DNA from: Luteolibacter algae
GTDB taxonomy: Bacteria > Verrucomicrobiota > Verrucomicrobiia > Verrucomicrobiales > Akkermansiaceae
Direction: 5' to 3'
NCBI RefSeq assembly: GCF_042683045.1
Contig: NZ_JBHUIT010000010.1
Location: forward strand, 1-64,000
Length of the DNA: 64,000 nt
Shown: one piece after another, positions 8,284 through 16,885 of the stretch
How positions within the stretch are numbered: position 1 is the stretch's first letter
How the letters are laid out: every line of letters begins with the position of its first letter
Notes under the pieces: model-generated
What the model saw: the letters and a program-made list of their open reading frames with translations, nothing else
What the model was told of the DNA's origin: nothing
Databases searched by the model: none
Program-made: the position numbers and the translations under genes

Positions 8284-9317
8284 GGTAGTAAGTTTGCATC
8301 GGTTACCTGTTGCAAAAGAGTTTTTGTCGCCTGATTGAGATTGAGCTGCAATGCGTTTTCTAAATCGAGCCACTGGAATTCCTCAGCTTCTTCGTTGAGT
8401 TCCACTGCGTGGGAGGATGCTTCAGCCAGGTAATTCAGAAGCAAAAAATGCTCGTTGCGAATAAACTCCGGGGAGTCGATGCAGTCCTGGACCATCACAA
8501 AGCGGATCCGGGAGATCTCCAGCCCGGTCTCCTCACGGATCTCCCGGACGAGGGCTTGTTCGCAGGTTTCACCCCGTTCGATCTTGCCACCGGGGATTCC
8601 CCACATGTTGCTCCACTTGTGGGTGCGAATCATCAGCAGCTTTCCCTGGCCGTCATGAATCAAAGCACCGACCGTGGCGACCGGGCGGCGTGGCTCCCGT
8701 TTCTCCAGCATCTGCACCAGCACGCCCAGATCAGGCACGGTAATGTCCGGGCGGACACCCGCCAGAACCTCCGCGTGATGGTAGCCGGTGAGAACGGCGA
8801 TGGAGGAAATGCCACCGTGGCGCGCCGTCTCGATGTCATGGGTCATATCGCCGACGAAGGCGGTCTCCGCCTTTGAGAGTTGATTGGCATCGAGGATGTG
8901 AGCGATCAGGTCCCGCTTATCCAGCACTCCCGCATACGTGGCTTCGAAAAATTCCTTCATGCCGAATTCTTCCAATTGCCGCGCGAAGGCATCCGCATCC
9001 ATCGAGGTGAGGACAAACATTCTCATTCCGCGGGATTTTGCCCATTCCAGCTTCTCCCGGGCATGCGGCAGAACGGTGACAAGGCTGGTGGCTCCATCGA
9101 AGGCGGGACGGAAATGCGCTTCCAATTCCTCCAGCGCGACTCCCGGCAGAAGTTCCTCATAAAACTCCCGGTAGGGTAGGCGGAAATTACGGCGGAAGCC
9201 TTCACGGTCGAACGGAGCGACACCATATTTCCCGAGCACGGCATTTGTGGCTTCGATCACGGGACCCATATCGTCCACCAAGGTTCCAGACCAATCGAAG
9301 ATAAGATTTTTGAACAT
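8280..9317 (-). CDS. HAD-superfamily hydrolase fused to a Nudix hydrolase
   Basis: 345 residues, two enzymes in one chain. Residues 1-205 are a HAD hydrolase of the phosphoglycolate-phosphatase type: motif I is DWSGT (Asp8 nucleophile), motif II LTS near 104, motif IV GDMTHDIE near 156-163. The second Asp of the usual DxDGT is Ser10, as in some HAD branches that are not simple phosphatases. Residues 213-345 are a Nudix domain with an intact box: Gly244, Glu250, then REIREETGL (258-266). Nudix enzymes cleave nucleoside-diphosphate-type bonds, HAD enzymes usually remove monophosphates. The stop overlaps the folB start (ATGA). Possible roles: house-cleaning, or trimming dihydroneopterin triphosphate for FolB. 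Confidence 0.85.
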   Translation of the reverse strand: MFKNLIFDWSGTLVDDMGPVIEATNAVLGKYGVAPFDREGFRRNFRLPYREFYEELLPGVALEELEAHFRPAFDGATSLVTVLPHAREKLEWAKSRGMRMFVLTSMDADAFARQLEEFGMKEFFEATYAGVLDKRDLIAHILDANQLSKAETAFVGDMTHDIETARHGGISSIAVLTGYHHAEVLAGVRPDITVPDLGVLVQMLEKREPRRPVATVGALIHDGQGKLLMIRTHKWSNMWGIPGGKIERGETCEQALVREIREETGLEISRIRFVMVQDCIDSPEFIRNEHFLLLNYLAEASSHAVELNEEAEEFQWLDLENALQLNLNQATKTLLQQVTDANLLP

Positions 9318-9375
9318 GATGAGTTTTAATTGAGCGCCGGATAAGGAAGCGGATGCGGCGGGTGTCCCGGGCCTA

Positions 9376-9762
9376 TCAGCCCAATGTGAATTTAACCGAT
9401 TTGATCTTTCCTGTGCCGAATCTGGCTTTGATCTTCCTCAGTAGCTCCGGCTTCATTTGCTCAAGATGGAATCTCATGGCTGGCTGGGTCACGCGGAGCA
9501 CCAGGTGGCCTTCCTTAACGGAGACCGGCTCTGTGTGGGCTCCGATAAAATCCCCGGCGATCTCCTTCCAGCCGCTTTTGACCTCCTCTTCATTGAGGCT
9601 TTCAGCGAAAAATTGCTTTTTCAGGATCTGGTCCACCCAATCACCGGCCTCGGTGATGTTCGCGCGGAGATCGCTTGGCTTTTCACAGCCAAGCCACTCG
9701 CGCATCAGATCCTCGTGTATGCCTTCCCTGCGCGTCGGTTTCTTTTTCCTAGGCGCGGCCAT
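9376..9762 (-). CDS. dciA: DUF721/DciA-like protein, probable replicative helicase loader
   Basis: 128 residues. A basic N-terminal tail (AAPRKKKPTRR) precedes a domain with the DUF721 pattern: W-x-x-IAGDFIGAHTEPVSV, then LVLRVTQPAMRFHLE, and LLRKIKARFG near the end with a hydrophobic finish VKFTLG. DciA is the ancestral bacterial DnaB helicase operator/loader; in this family the domain may also be N-terminal or alone. The assignment rests on these short motifs. It lies five bases after the ferredoxin gene in a minus-strand cluster and 58 bp before the HAD-Nudix gene. Confidence 0.7.
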   Translation of the reverse strand: MAAPRKKKPTRREGIHEDLMREWLGCEKPSDLRANITEAGDWVDQILKKQFFAESLNEEEVKSGWKEIAGDFIGAHTEPVSVKEGHLVLRVTQPAMRFHLEQMKPELLRKIKARFGTGKIKSVKFTLG

Positions 9763-9767
9763 GGGAG

Positions 9768-10004
9768 TTATTCGTTGCCATCATCGCCGATCGCCTCGAC
9801 GGGGCAGCCTTCCATGGCTTCGCGGCATTGCTCGATCTCGTCATCGTTCTCGGGCTGTTTGAAAACGTAGGAATACCCTTCGTCATCCGCACGGGTGAAG
9901 TTGTTCGGTGCGGTCTCACGGCAGAGATCGCAATCGATGCATTGGCTATCGACGTAAAATGTTCCGCCGACGTTCTCTTCGTTTTTATCTTCTTTGTCTG
10001 CCAT
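9768..10004 (-). CDS. Small [4Fe-4S] ferredoxin
   Basis: 78 residues from the ATG at 10004; a longer frame to 10037 is possible but lacks family similarity. The pattern CIDCDLC followed far downstream by CPVEAI gives the four ligands of a single [4Fe-4S] cluster (C-x2-C-x2-C...CP). A fifth Cys lies seven residues before the last ligand (CREAMEGCP), which in some monocluster ferredoxins pairs in a disulfide. The protein is very acidic, as usual for ferredoxins, and should act as a low-potential electron carrier in the cytoplasm. It sits 60 bp after glyQS and five bases before the dciA-like gene; the partner enzyme is not evident. Confidence 0.85.
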   Translation of the reverse strand: MADKEDKNEENVGGTFYVDSQCIDCDLCRETAPNNFTRADDEGYSYVFKQPENDDEIEQCREAMEGCPVEAIGDDGNE

Positions 10005-10064
10005 GGTCTGTAGATGATTTCCGCCCCTTCGATGCATGGGGAAGGGGCGGGATGCAACTTCAAT

Positions 10065-11639
10065 TTAGCGCACACGTGCCAAAAGCCACGGAAGAAGGTC
10101 CTCGATCGGGAGGCGCTCCTGTTCCATGGAGTCACGGTGGCGAATCGTGATGGTGTCCTTGAATTCCGGTTTTTCCTCACCAAGTGTCTCAAAATCGACA
10201 GTGACACAGAATGGCGTGCCCACCTCGTCCTGGCGGCGATAGCGGCGGCCAACGGCTCCACCATCATCATAGAAAACGTTCATCCATGGCTGGAGCATCT
10301 TTTGGATTTCGCGTGCGATGCGGACCTGCTCCTCGTTCTTCTTCATCAGCGGGAAAATGCCGACTTTGATCGGCGCGATGGCCGGAACGAAGCGCATGAC
10401 GGTGCGGACGTCGCTTTTGCCGTCTTTTCCGAGATCCTCTTCGTCGAATGCCTCGCAAATAACGGCGAGGACGGTGCGATCGCAGCCAGCGGATGGCTCG
10501 ACAACGTGGGGGAGGAAGCGTTCTTTTGTTTCCTCATCGTAGTATTCGAGAGGCTTGTTCGCGCCTTTCTGGTGCACGCCGAGATCGTAATCCGTGCGGT
10601 ATGCCACACCTTCGAGCTCCTGGATACCGAATGGGAATTCGTATTCAATATCGTAGGTTTTCTTGGAGTAGAAAGCGCGCTCACCATCGGGAACATCCAG
10701 AATGTGCAGCTTGTTGCGCGGCACGCCGATTTCCGCGTAAAATTCCAGACGGGTCTCGAGCCATTCTTCGGTCAGGCGCATGCCGTCATCCGGATGGCAG
10801 AAGTATTCGATTTCCATTTGCTCGAACTCACGGGAGCGGAAAGTGTAGTTCCGCGGGTTGATTTCGTTACGGAAGGATTTGCCGATTTGGGCGATGCCGA
10901 ACGGGAGCTTCACGCGATTCGAATCGAGAATGTTTTTGTATTGGCAGAAAATCGATTGTGCCGTCTCCGGGCGGAGATAGGCGATTTGCTCGCCGGTGGC
11001 TCCGAAGTTTGTCTGAAGCATGAGGTTGAACTCACGTGGCTCGGTAAGAAGTGAGCCGTTTTCCGGGTTATAACGGGTTGTTCCGGTAACCTGCTCGGTG
11101 GTCTCGCCCTGGAGCTGGATGGCTTTGATCGCCTCCTTTTTGCTCATCGTGGATTCCTTGATGAACTGCGCGTAATATTCACGAGCGGTCTTGCGGGTCT
11201 TTGCCTCATCGTAACCGGTGATTTGCAGCACCGAGTAGGCTTTTTCCGATTTCCATTCCGCTTCCGGAAGGGTTGCACCGCTGAAATGATAGACCGTGCC
11301 GGATTGGGGCTCGATCTGATCCGCACGCAGGCGGGCTTTGGAAAGGAGGCAATCGCACATAGGATCGCTGAAGCCGCCGATATGGCCGGATGACTGGAGA
11401 ACTGCCTCCATCGTGAGAATCGCGCCATCCATGCCGAGCACGTCATCACGCTCTTGGACGGTTTTCCGCCACCAGTAGTCCTTGAGATTGCGTTTCAGCT
11501 CCGTGCCGAGTGGACCGTAGTCCCAGCAGCCGTTCAGTCCTCCATACAACTCGCCCGCTTGAAAAATAAAGCCTCTGCGTTTGCAGAGAGAGACAATTTT
11601 CTCCATCCGCACCGGGTCTGTTACATCCTTGTTTGCCAT
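10065..11639 (-). CDS. glyQS: Glycyl-tRNA synthetase, single-chain dimeric type
   Basis: 524 residues from ATG 11639 (MANKDVTDPVRMEKIV); 13 residues upstream in frame look random. This is the eukaryote/Gram-positive type single-chain class II enzyme, not the alpha2beta2 form. Visible family motifs: FIFQAGELYGGLNGCWDYGP near the N-terminus, LRPETAQSIF, FGIAQIGKSFRNEI (motif 2), and EPSAGCDRTV (motif 3), then a C-terminal anticodon-binding domain (from about GIFPLMKK) with YDDGGAVGRRYRRQDE. It charges tRNA-Gly. It is transcribed away from alaS, sharing a 354-bp intergenic region with it, and heads the minus-strand cluster ending at folB. Confidence 0.95.
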   Translation of the reverse strand: MANKDVTDPVRMEKIVSLCKRRGFIFQAGELYGGLNGCWDYGPLGTELKRNLKDYWWRKTVQERDDVLGMDGAILTMEAVLQSSGHIGGFSDPMCDCLLSKARLRADQIEPQSGTVYHFSGATLPEAEWKSEKAYSVLQITGYDEAKTRKTAREYYAQFIKESTMSKKEAIKAIQLQGETTEQVTGTTRYNPENGSLLTEPREFNLMLQTNFGATGEQIAYLRPETAQSIFCQYKNILDSNRVKLPFGIAQIGKSFRNEINPRNYTFRSREFEQMEIEYFCHPDDGMRLTEEWLETRLEFYAEIGVPRNKLHILDVPDGERAFYSKKTYDIEYEFPFGIQELEGVAYRTDYDLGVHQKGANKPLEYYDEETKERFLPHVVEPSAGCDRTVLAVICEAFDEEDLGKDGKSDVRTVMRFVPAIAPIKVGIFPLMKKNEEQVRIAREIQKMLQPWMNVFYDDGGAVGRRYRRQDEVGTPFCVTVDFETLGEEKPEFKDTITIRHRDSMEQERLPIEDLLPWLLARVR

Positions 11640-11993
11640 ATCGTAATATCCCGCTTTCGGGAGCGCGGATGAGAACACACGCAGTTGAGGGGGGCAACAT
11701 CAATCATCCTGCATGCAATGGCTGGAAATCCTTTCTAAAATAAGGCGGAGAAGGGCGCGGGAAATACTCCCACTCGGAATGCTGCGGCGAACCCAGTCCC
11801 CTAGCTTAGAGGGCTTAAGTCCGCCGCAGCCAATCCGCTAACCACGGGAATACCGGATTTGGAAGCGTGAAACGTGCCATCGCGCGGCTGAATTTCAAAA
11901 AACATCCATGTTCCGGGCTGTGTGCGGAGTTTTTCATATCCGAAGTTTAGAGTTTAAATTTTTCCCGCATCCTCCAATCTCCCGCCCCTCACC
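11640..11993. other. Intergenic region between divergent glyQS and alaS, with hairpins
   Basis: The only gene-free stretch over 300 bp. It holds a perfect 9-bp inverted repeat GCTGCGGCG (11781-11789) / CGCCGCAGC (11822-11830) with a 4-bp inner stem (CCCT 11799-11802 / AGGG 11810-11813), followed by AATCCG (11832-11837) / CGGATT (11854-11859). The minus strand also has a short open frame across the structure. It could be a structured leader, a small RNA, or a decayed repeat element. No tRNA fold could be built from it. Promoters for both synthetases must lie here, but I see no convincing -35/-10 pairs. Confidence 0.45.
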
Positions 11994-14831
11994 ATGACTG
12001 CCTCCGAGATCCGCAATTCCTTCTTCGATTTTTTCCGCGAAAAGCAGCACACGATCGTGCCTTCCGCTTCGCTGATGCCGCAGTCTCCCGGCCTGCTTTT
12101 CACCAATGCCGGGATGAACCAGTTCGTCCCGTATTTCTTGGGCACTGAAAAGCCGCCCTATGCTCCGGCGCGTGCAGCAGACACACAGAAATGCATCCGT
12201 GCGGGAGGAAAGCACAATGATCTGGAGGATGTCGGCTATGACACCTATCACCACACATTCTTTGAAATGCTGGGGAACTGGTCCTTCGGGGATTATTTCA
12301 AAAAGGAAGCGATCGAGTGGAGCTGGGAACTTATTGTGGAGCGGTGGGGCGTGCCTGCGGAAAGGCTCTACGCGACGGTCTACGCGCCATCGGAGGGGGA
12401 TCCATCAAGCTTCGACCAGGAGGCATATGATCTCTGGGCGGAACTTTTCAAAACCAAAGGGCTTGATCCGGCGAAGCACATCGTCAATGGCAACGTGAAG
12501 GATAATTTCTGGATGATGGGTGAGACGGGTCCATGCGGACCGTGTTCCGAGCTGCATGTGGATCTCACTCCAAACGGGGATTCCGAAGGAAAGCTGGTAA
12601 ACCAGGACTCCGATCTATGCATCGAGATCTGGAACCTCGTTTTCATCCAATACAATGCGGAGGCAGACGGGTCATTCCGTGAGCTGCCGGCGAAGCATAT
12701 CGATACTGGGATGGGATTTGAGCGCGCCTGCTCACTCATCCAGAATACCCGCAAATTCACAGATTTCTCCCGGAAACCGACGAATTACGCGACGGATGTT
12801 TTCCAACCGATCTTCCGCAAGCTCGAAGAACTCAGTGGAAAAACCTACTCGGATATCTATCCGGAGCCGGGTGCTGACCGGGCGGCATTTTCCGAGGAGA
12901 TGAAAACAGCGGTCGCCTTCCGAGTCATCGCAGATCATCTCCGCACCCTGAGCTTCTCGATTGCCGATGGCATCATGCCGGGCAATAATGGCCGGAACTA
13001 CGTGCTCCGCCGTATTTTGCGCCGTGCCGTCAGATACGGCCGTCAACTCGGTTTTTCCGGTGAAAAACCATTTTTCGGGAACCTCGTTGTCGCTCTGGTA
13101 GAGCAGTTGGGCGAGGTTTTTCCAGAGCTCAAGGCCCGTCAGGACGTGGTCCGCAAGACTCTTGAGAACGAAGAAGCGAGCTTCAACCAGACGCTGGATC
13201 GCGGTTTGAAGCGCTTTGAGGATGCTGTGGCTCCGGCTGATCCCGGCACCCCGGCGGTTTCCTTCGGCACAACGTTCCCGGGGTCGATCGCTTTCGAATT
13301 GTACGATACCTTCGGCTTTCCACTCGATCTCACAGAGCTGCTCTGTGCGGAGCGTGGCCTGACAGTTGACACCAACGAGTTCGAGAAGCTTATGGAGCAG
13401 CAGCGTGAGCGCGCTCGTGCTGCGCAAAAATCAACTGTCGTAAGAGCTCTGGATATTTCCACGGATGCTATTACTGAATTCCTCGGTTTTGAAAACGATG
13501 AAACTGAAGCCACGGTCCTCGAAGTCCATCCGCAGGAAGATTCGCTTTTCGTGATCACTGATAGAACCGTTTTCTATGCGGAGATGGGTGGGCAGGCAGG
13601 CGACACCGGGGTCATGATTGTGAACGGCAATGAGATCGAAGTGTCCGGCACACAGCAGATTGGCAGCGCCCGTGCCCACGTGATTGATTCTGCCGCCGCG
13701 GTTGGCGTGGGCGATAAGATATCCCTCAAGCTCGATGAAAAACGCCGCCGTCCGATCGAGGCGCATCACTCCGCCACGCACCTTCTTCATTGGGCGCTGC
13801 ATGAAGTGGTTTCCAAAGATGCCACCCAACAAGGCTCCTCGGTTGACGAATACCGCCTCCGCTTCGACTTCAATAGCGCTGCCCTAACCGCCGGGCAGAT
13901 CGCTGAAATGGAAGAATTGGTGAACGGTGCGATCCAAGGCGAGCTCACCGTCTCCTGGACAGAGGTGAAGCACGCGGACATCAAGGATCGCGAGGATATC
14001 ATGCAGTTCTTCGGCGATAAATATGGAGAAACCGTTCGGGTGGTTCAAATTGGCGGTCATGCCAACCAGCTTGACGGTCCTTCGATGGAGCTCTGCGGCG
14101 GAACCCACGTCCGCAACACCCGCGAGATTGGTCTTTTCAAAATCAAATCCGAGGGCGCGATCGCTTCCGGCGTGCGGCGGATCGAGGCGGTTTGCGGTGA
14201 CTCCGCATGGGATTATCTCAATGAGGCGGTCAGTAAATGGGATACGGATCTCAAGGCTGCCCGCGAGAAGCTCAAGGTGGCCAATGAGAAACTGACCGAG
14301 CTAGGCGAAGAGGCAGTCACCGTAAATGACTTCCCGCACATCATGACGGCGATGCTGACCGAGCGTGCCGATATTGCCCAAATTAATGCAACCTTCTCCC
14401 ACGGTCAGCGCACGCTGGAGGAAACCCAGGCGGCTGCGATTGAAGCCGAGAAACGCATCAGGAAAATTCAATCCTCCCAAGCCGCGGCTCTGGCTGACGA
14501 AGCCCTCACGGATCTCATCGCAAAAGGAGAGCCGATTATCGTCAGTTTTGACTCGGATGCTTCCTTGCTTCAGGAGCTCCAGAATGGCCTGAAGAAAAAG
14601 GCTTTCGCCGGCCCGGCTCTACTGGTTGTCGACGATGGTGAGAAGCTTCATCTCGCAGTTCATTGCGGCCCGGATGCTCTGGCAAAAGGTCTGAAAGCAG
14701 GTGATATTCTCCGGGAGCTGGCAGCTATCGCCGGCGGGAAAGGCGGTGGTAAGCCGGATCAGGCACGTGGCGCTGCGGGGGATCGCGGCAAGCTTGATGA
14801 GATCAAGGCAGCCGCTGCGGCAAAATTCTGA
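11994..14831 (+). CDS. alaS: Alanyl-tRNA synthetase
   Basis: 945 residues, full length. Order: class II catalytic domain (starting MTASEIRNSFFDFF, with FTNAGMNQFVPYFLG and MLGNWSFGDYF), tRNA-recognition helices, the editing domain with the zinc/editing ligands HHSATH (near residue 590) and CGGTH (701-705), and a C-terminal coiled coil plus DHHA1 domain ending with a Gly/Ala-rich tail. It charges tRNA-Ala and clears Ser/Gly mischarging. The ATG at 11994 gives the standard N-terminus. A hairpin terminator follows at 14848. It is divergent from glyQS. Confidence 0.97.
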   Translation: MTASEIRNSFFDFFREKQHTIVPSASLMPQSPGLLFTNAGMNQFVPYFLGTEKPPYAPARAADTQKCIRAGGKHNDLEDVGYDTYHHTFFEMLGNWSFGDYFKKEAIEWSWELIVERWGVPAERLYATVYAPSEGDPSSFDQEAYDLWAELFKTKGLDPAKHIVNGNVKDNFWMMGETGPCGPCSELHVDLTPNGDSEGKLVNQDSDLCIEIWNLVFIQYNAEADGSFRELPAKHIDTGMGFERACSLIQNTRKFTDFSRKPTNYATDVFQPIFRKLEELSGKTYSDIYPEPGADRAAFSEEMKTAVAFRVIADHLRTLSFSIADGIMPGNNGRNYVLRRILRRAVRYGRQLGFSGEKPFFGNLVVALVEQLGEVFPELKARQDVVRKTLENEEASFNQTLDRGLKRFEDAVAPADPGTPAVSFGTTFPGSIAFELYDTFGFPLDLTELLCAERGLTVDTNEFEKLMEQQRERARAAQKSTVVRALDISTDAITEFLGFENDETEATVLEVHPQEDSLFVITDRTVFYAEMGGQAGDTGVMIVNGNEIEVSGTQQIGSARAHVIDSAAAVGVGDKISLKLDEKRRRPIEAHHSATHLLHWALHEVVSKDATQQGSSVDEYRLRFDFNSAALTAGQIAEMEELVNGAIQGELTVSWTEVKHADIKDREDIMQFFGDKYGETVRVVQIGGHANQLDGPSMELCGGTHVRNTREIGLFKIKSEGAIASGVRRIEAVCGDSAWDYLNEAVSKWDTDLKAAREKLKVANEKLTELGEEAVTVNDFPHIMTAMLTERADIAQINATFSHGQRTLEETQAAAIEAEKRIRKIQSSQAAALADEALTDLIAKGEPIIVSFDSDASLLQELQNGLKKKAFAGPALLVVDDGEKLHLAVHCGPDALAKGLKAGDILRELAAIAGGKGGGKPDQARGAAGDRGKLDEIKAAAAAKF

Positions 14832-14847
14832 GATAGGATGCGGTTTT

Positions 14848-14890
14848 GGCAAGGGCGGTAAACGACTCCGCCCCTGCCGGTTGAATTTTT
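14848..14890 (+). terminator. Putative terminator of alaS
   Basis: Arms GGCAAGGGCGG (14848-14858) and CCGCCCCTGCC (14868-14878), 10 of 11 paired, loop of nine, then GGTTGAATTTTT. The T-run starts seven bases after the stem, slightly far. It lies between alaS and the convergent arsC. Confidence 0.6.
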
Positions 14891-15331
14891 CTAGCGGGCT
14901 TTCAGGGCATCCAGACGACCGGCAGCATATGCGCCGAAGACCTGCTGGATTTCATTGCGCACACGGCGGAAAACGGCGAGTTGCTCTTCTTCCGTGCCAG
15001 TCGCGTGTGCAGGATCATCGAAAGGCCAGTGGTGACGATTCATCTGGCCCGGGAACATCGGGCAGGCTTGATCGGCATTTCCGCATACGGTGATCACGGT
15101 TTCCACATCTTGCTCCAGAAACTCGTCCATGTGCTTGGAGCGATGCGAGCTGATATCGATACCGATTTCCTCCATCGCCTTGATCGCGAGAGGATGAACA
15201 TATTCCGCGGGTTTCGAGCCTGCGCTCCGGACGTTGAAGTCACTGCCGAGAGCTTTTCGCAGGATACCTTCGGCAAGGTGTGAGCGGCAGGAATTACCGG
15301 TGCAGAGGATGAGAATGGTTGGTGGATTCAT
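14891..15331 (-). CDS. arsC: Arsenate reductase, thioredoxin-coupled low-molecular-weight phosphatase type
   Basis: 146 residues. The N-terminal P-loop is CTGNSCRS with Cys10 and Cys15, and the redox pair Cys83/Cys90 lies in VCGNADQACP, the same three-cysteine relay (10, 82, 89) as in the thioredoxin-linked ArsC of Staphylococcus plasmid pI258. The Asp loop WPFDDPA is also present. It reduces arsenate to arsenite in the cytoplasm, which Acr3 then exports. It is the last gene of the minus-strand ars operon, five bases after acr3. Confidence 0.93.
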   Translation of the reverse strand: MNPPTILILCTGNSCRSHLAEGILRKALGSDFNVRSAGSKPAEYVHPLAIKAMEEIGIDISSHRSKHMDEFLEQDVETVITVCGNADQACPMFPGQMNRHHWPFDDPAHATGTEEEQLAVFRRVRNEIQQVFGAYAAGRLDALKAR

Positions 15332-15336
15332 TGTTT

Positions 15337-16389
15337 TCAGGTTGTTGGATAAAATTTTCGTTTCAGGAAAAAGGAGACGTGGACCAGCCCGATCAGTGCG
15401 GGGACTTCAATCAGAGGGCCAACGACAGCTGCGAAGGCGACTCCGGATTCCAGCCCGAAGACCGCGATGGCCACCGCGATGGCCAATTCGAAATTATTGC
15501 CTGCAGAGGTGAAGGCCACGCTGGCGGTGCGCGGATAGTCGGAGCCTAGCTTTGCCGCCATGAAGAAGCTTATCAGGAACATCATCGCGAAGTAGATCAC
15601 CAGCGGAACGGCGATTCTCAGGACATCCATCGGCAGACGGACGATCGCATCACCTTTATAAGTAAACATCACGACAATGGTGAAAAGCAGGGCGAACAAG
15701 GTCAGCGGGGAAATCTTCGGGATGAAAACATTTTCATACCATTCCGTGCCTTTGGCTTTCACCAGTAGCAGGCGGCTTGCGATTCCAGCTGCGAAAGGGA
15801 TGCCCAGATAGATGAGAACGCTATGGAAAATATCCGACATGGAAACCGGAACCACGATCCCTTCCAGCCCGACATACGGAGGAAGCACAGTGATAAAAAA
15901 CCAAGCGTAGGCACTGTAAAACAGGATCTGCGCGATGCTGTTCAGCGCGACGAGACCTGCGGCATATTCGCTGCTGCCTTTGGCCAGATCATTCCAGACG
16001 AGAACCATGGCGATGCATCGGGCGATGCCGACAAGGATCAATCCGACCATGTAATCCGGCTGATCCCGTAGGAAGATGACGGCAAGAATCCACATCAATG
16101 CGGGACCGATCAGCCAGTTCTGCACCAGTGACAGACTGAGGATCCTTGTGTTTGAGAAAACTTTCGGCAGCTCTCCATAGCGGACCTTTGCCAGCGGCGG
16201 ATACATCATCACGATCAAGCCGATCGCAAGCGGCAGATTGGTCGTGCCAAGTGTCATTGGCGCGAAGAAGGCCGCCGGATCGGCAATCACGAAGTTTCCG
16301 AGAAAAACTCCGATCGCCATTGCGACAAAGATCCAGACCGTCAGATAGCGGTCCGTAAATGACATGTTTTTTGCGACGGTGTCAGACAT
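15337..16389 (-). CDS. acr3: ACR3-type arsenite efflux permease
   Basis: 350 residues from ATG 16389 (MSDTVAKNMSFTDRYL); the frame continues upstream but without family similarity and into the preceding gene. About ten membrane helices. The family hallmark GIARCIAMVLVWNDLAKG contains the conserved Cys of the fourth helix needed for arsenite transport. It exports arsenite using the membrane potential or proton gradient. It lies 19 bp after the DUF6428 gene and five bases before arsC in the ars operon. Confidence 0.93.
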   Translation of the reverse strand: MSDTVAKNMSFTDRYLTVWIFVAMAIGVFLGNFVIADPAAFFAPMTLGTTNLPLAIGLIVMMYPPLAKVRYGELPKVFSNTRILSLSLVQNWLIGPALMWILAVIFLRDQPDYMVGLILVGIARCIAMVLVWNDLAKGSSEYAAGLVALNSIAQILFYSAYAWFFITVLPPYVGLEGIVVPVSMSDIFHSVLIYLGIPFAAGIASRLLLVKAKGTEWYENVFIPKISPLTLFALLFTIVVMFTYKGDAIVRLPMDVLRIAVPLVIYFAMMFLISFFMAAKLGSDYPRTASVAFTSAGNNFELAIAVAIAVFGLESGVAFAAVVGPLIEVPALIGLVHVSFFLKRKFYPTT

Positions 16390-16408
16390 AACGGGTAAAT
16401 GGTATGGG

Positions 16409-16885
16409 TTAGCAGCAATTCGGGCCGGAGCAGGATGACTTCCCGCCGATTGCAGGGAGCCGGCCGATGGCAGGGAGGCCACAGAGCTCCGGAGCGAGGC
16501 ATTCCGTATGCTTGTTCTCGAGGATCAGGATGACGGCATCGTTGGTTAGCTCATGTCCGACGATGACGTATTGGGAAATGACCTTGTCCTCGTATTCGAT
16601 CTCCACCGGCACCTCTTCATCGGGGAGGATGCTTTTTGCTTTTTCCATAATGGCAGCCATTTTTCCGGTCTCGATGCGATGATCGAAATCCTCGCCCACC
16701 CAGATCTGGAGCTGGCAGCAGCGGTTTTCGCGAAGCGTGCCCCCACAATCGAGGAAGGTTTTATGCACGTGGCCGACTTCCGTGACGTGGAAGGAAAGCG
16801 GAACCTGATTGCCATCCGGAAGTTTGATACGGAAGTAACGGCTGGAGAATTCTGAGAGTAATGCTTTTAGTTCTAGGAGTTTCAT
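16409..16885 (-). CDS. DUF6428-family protein of the arsenic operon with a Cys-rich tail
   Basis: 158 residues. The N-terminal 125 residues form a beta-rich domain starting MKLLELKALLSEF and containing LSFHVTEVGHVHKTFLDCGGT and CCQLQIWVG; this matches the DUF6428 proteins found in ars operons, mainly of Bacteroidota and relatives. The C-terminus adds a short repeat (GLPAIGRLPAIGG) and ends SSCSGPNCC, a cluster of three Cys that could bind arsenite or a thiophilic metal. Function is unknown; an As(III)-binding accessory is an inference from context. Its ATG overlaps the arsR stop as ATGA, so the two are translationally coupled. Confidence 0.7.
   Translation of the reverse strand: MKLLELKALLSEFSSRYFRIKLPDGNQVPLSFHVTEVGHVHKTFLDCGGTLRENRCCQLQIWVGEDFDHRIETGKMAAIMEKAKSILPDEEVPVEIEYEDKVISQYVIVGHELTNDAVILILENKHTECLAPELCGLPAIGRLPAIGGKSSCSGPNCC

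Noticed and set aside
10014..11054. Long open frame on the plus strand (346 codons) across glyQS
   Set aside because: It is antisense to the strongly conserved glycyl-tRNA synthetase and its translation shows no domain; the bias of the minus-strand gene leaves this frame open.
11730..11870. Possible tRNA-Leu or tRNA-Ser gene on the minus strand
   Set aside because: Short pieces resemble an anticodon loop and a T-loop, but acceptor, D and T stems cannot be paired.
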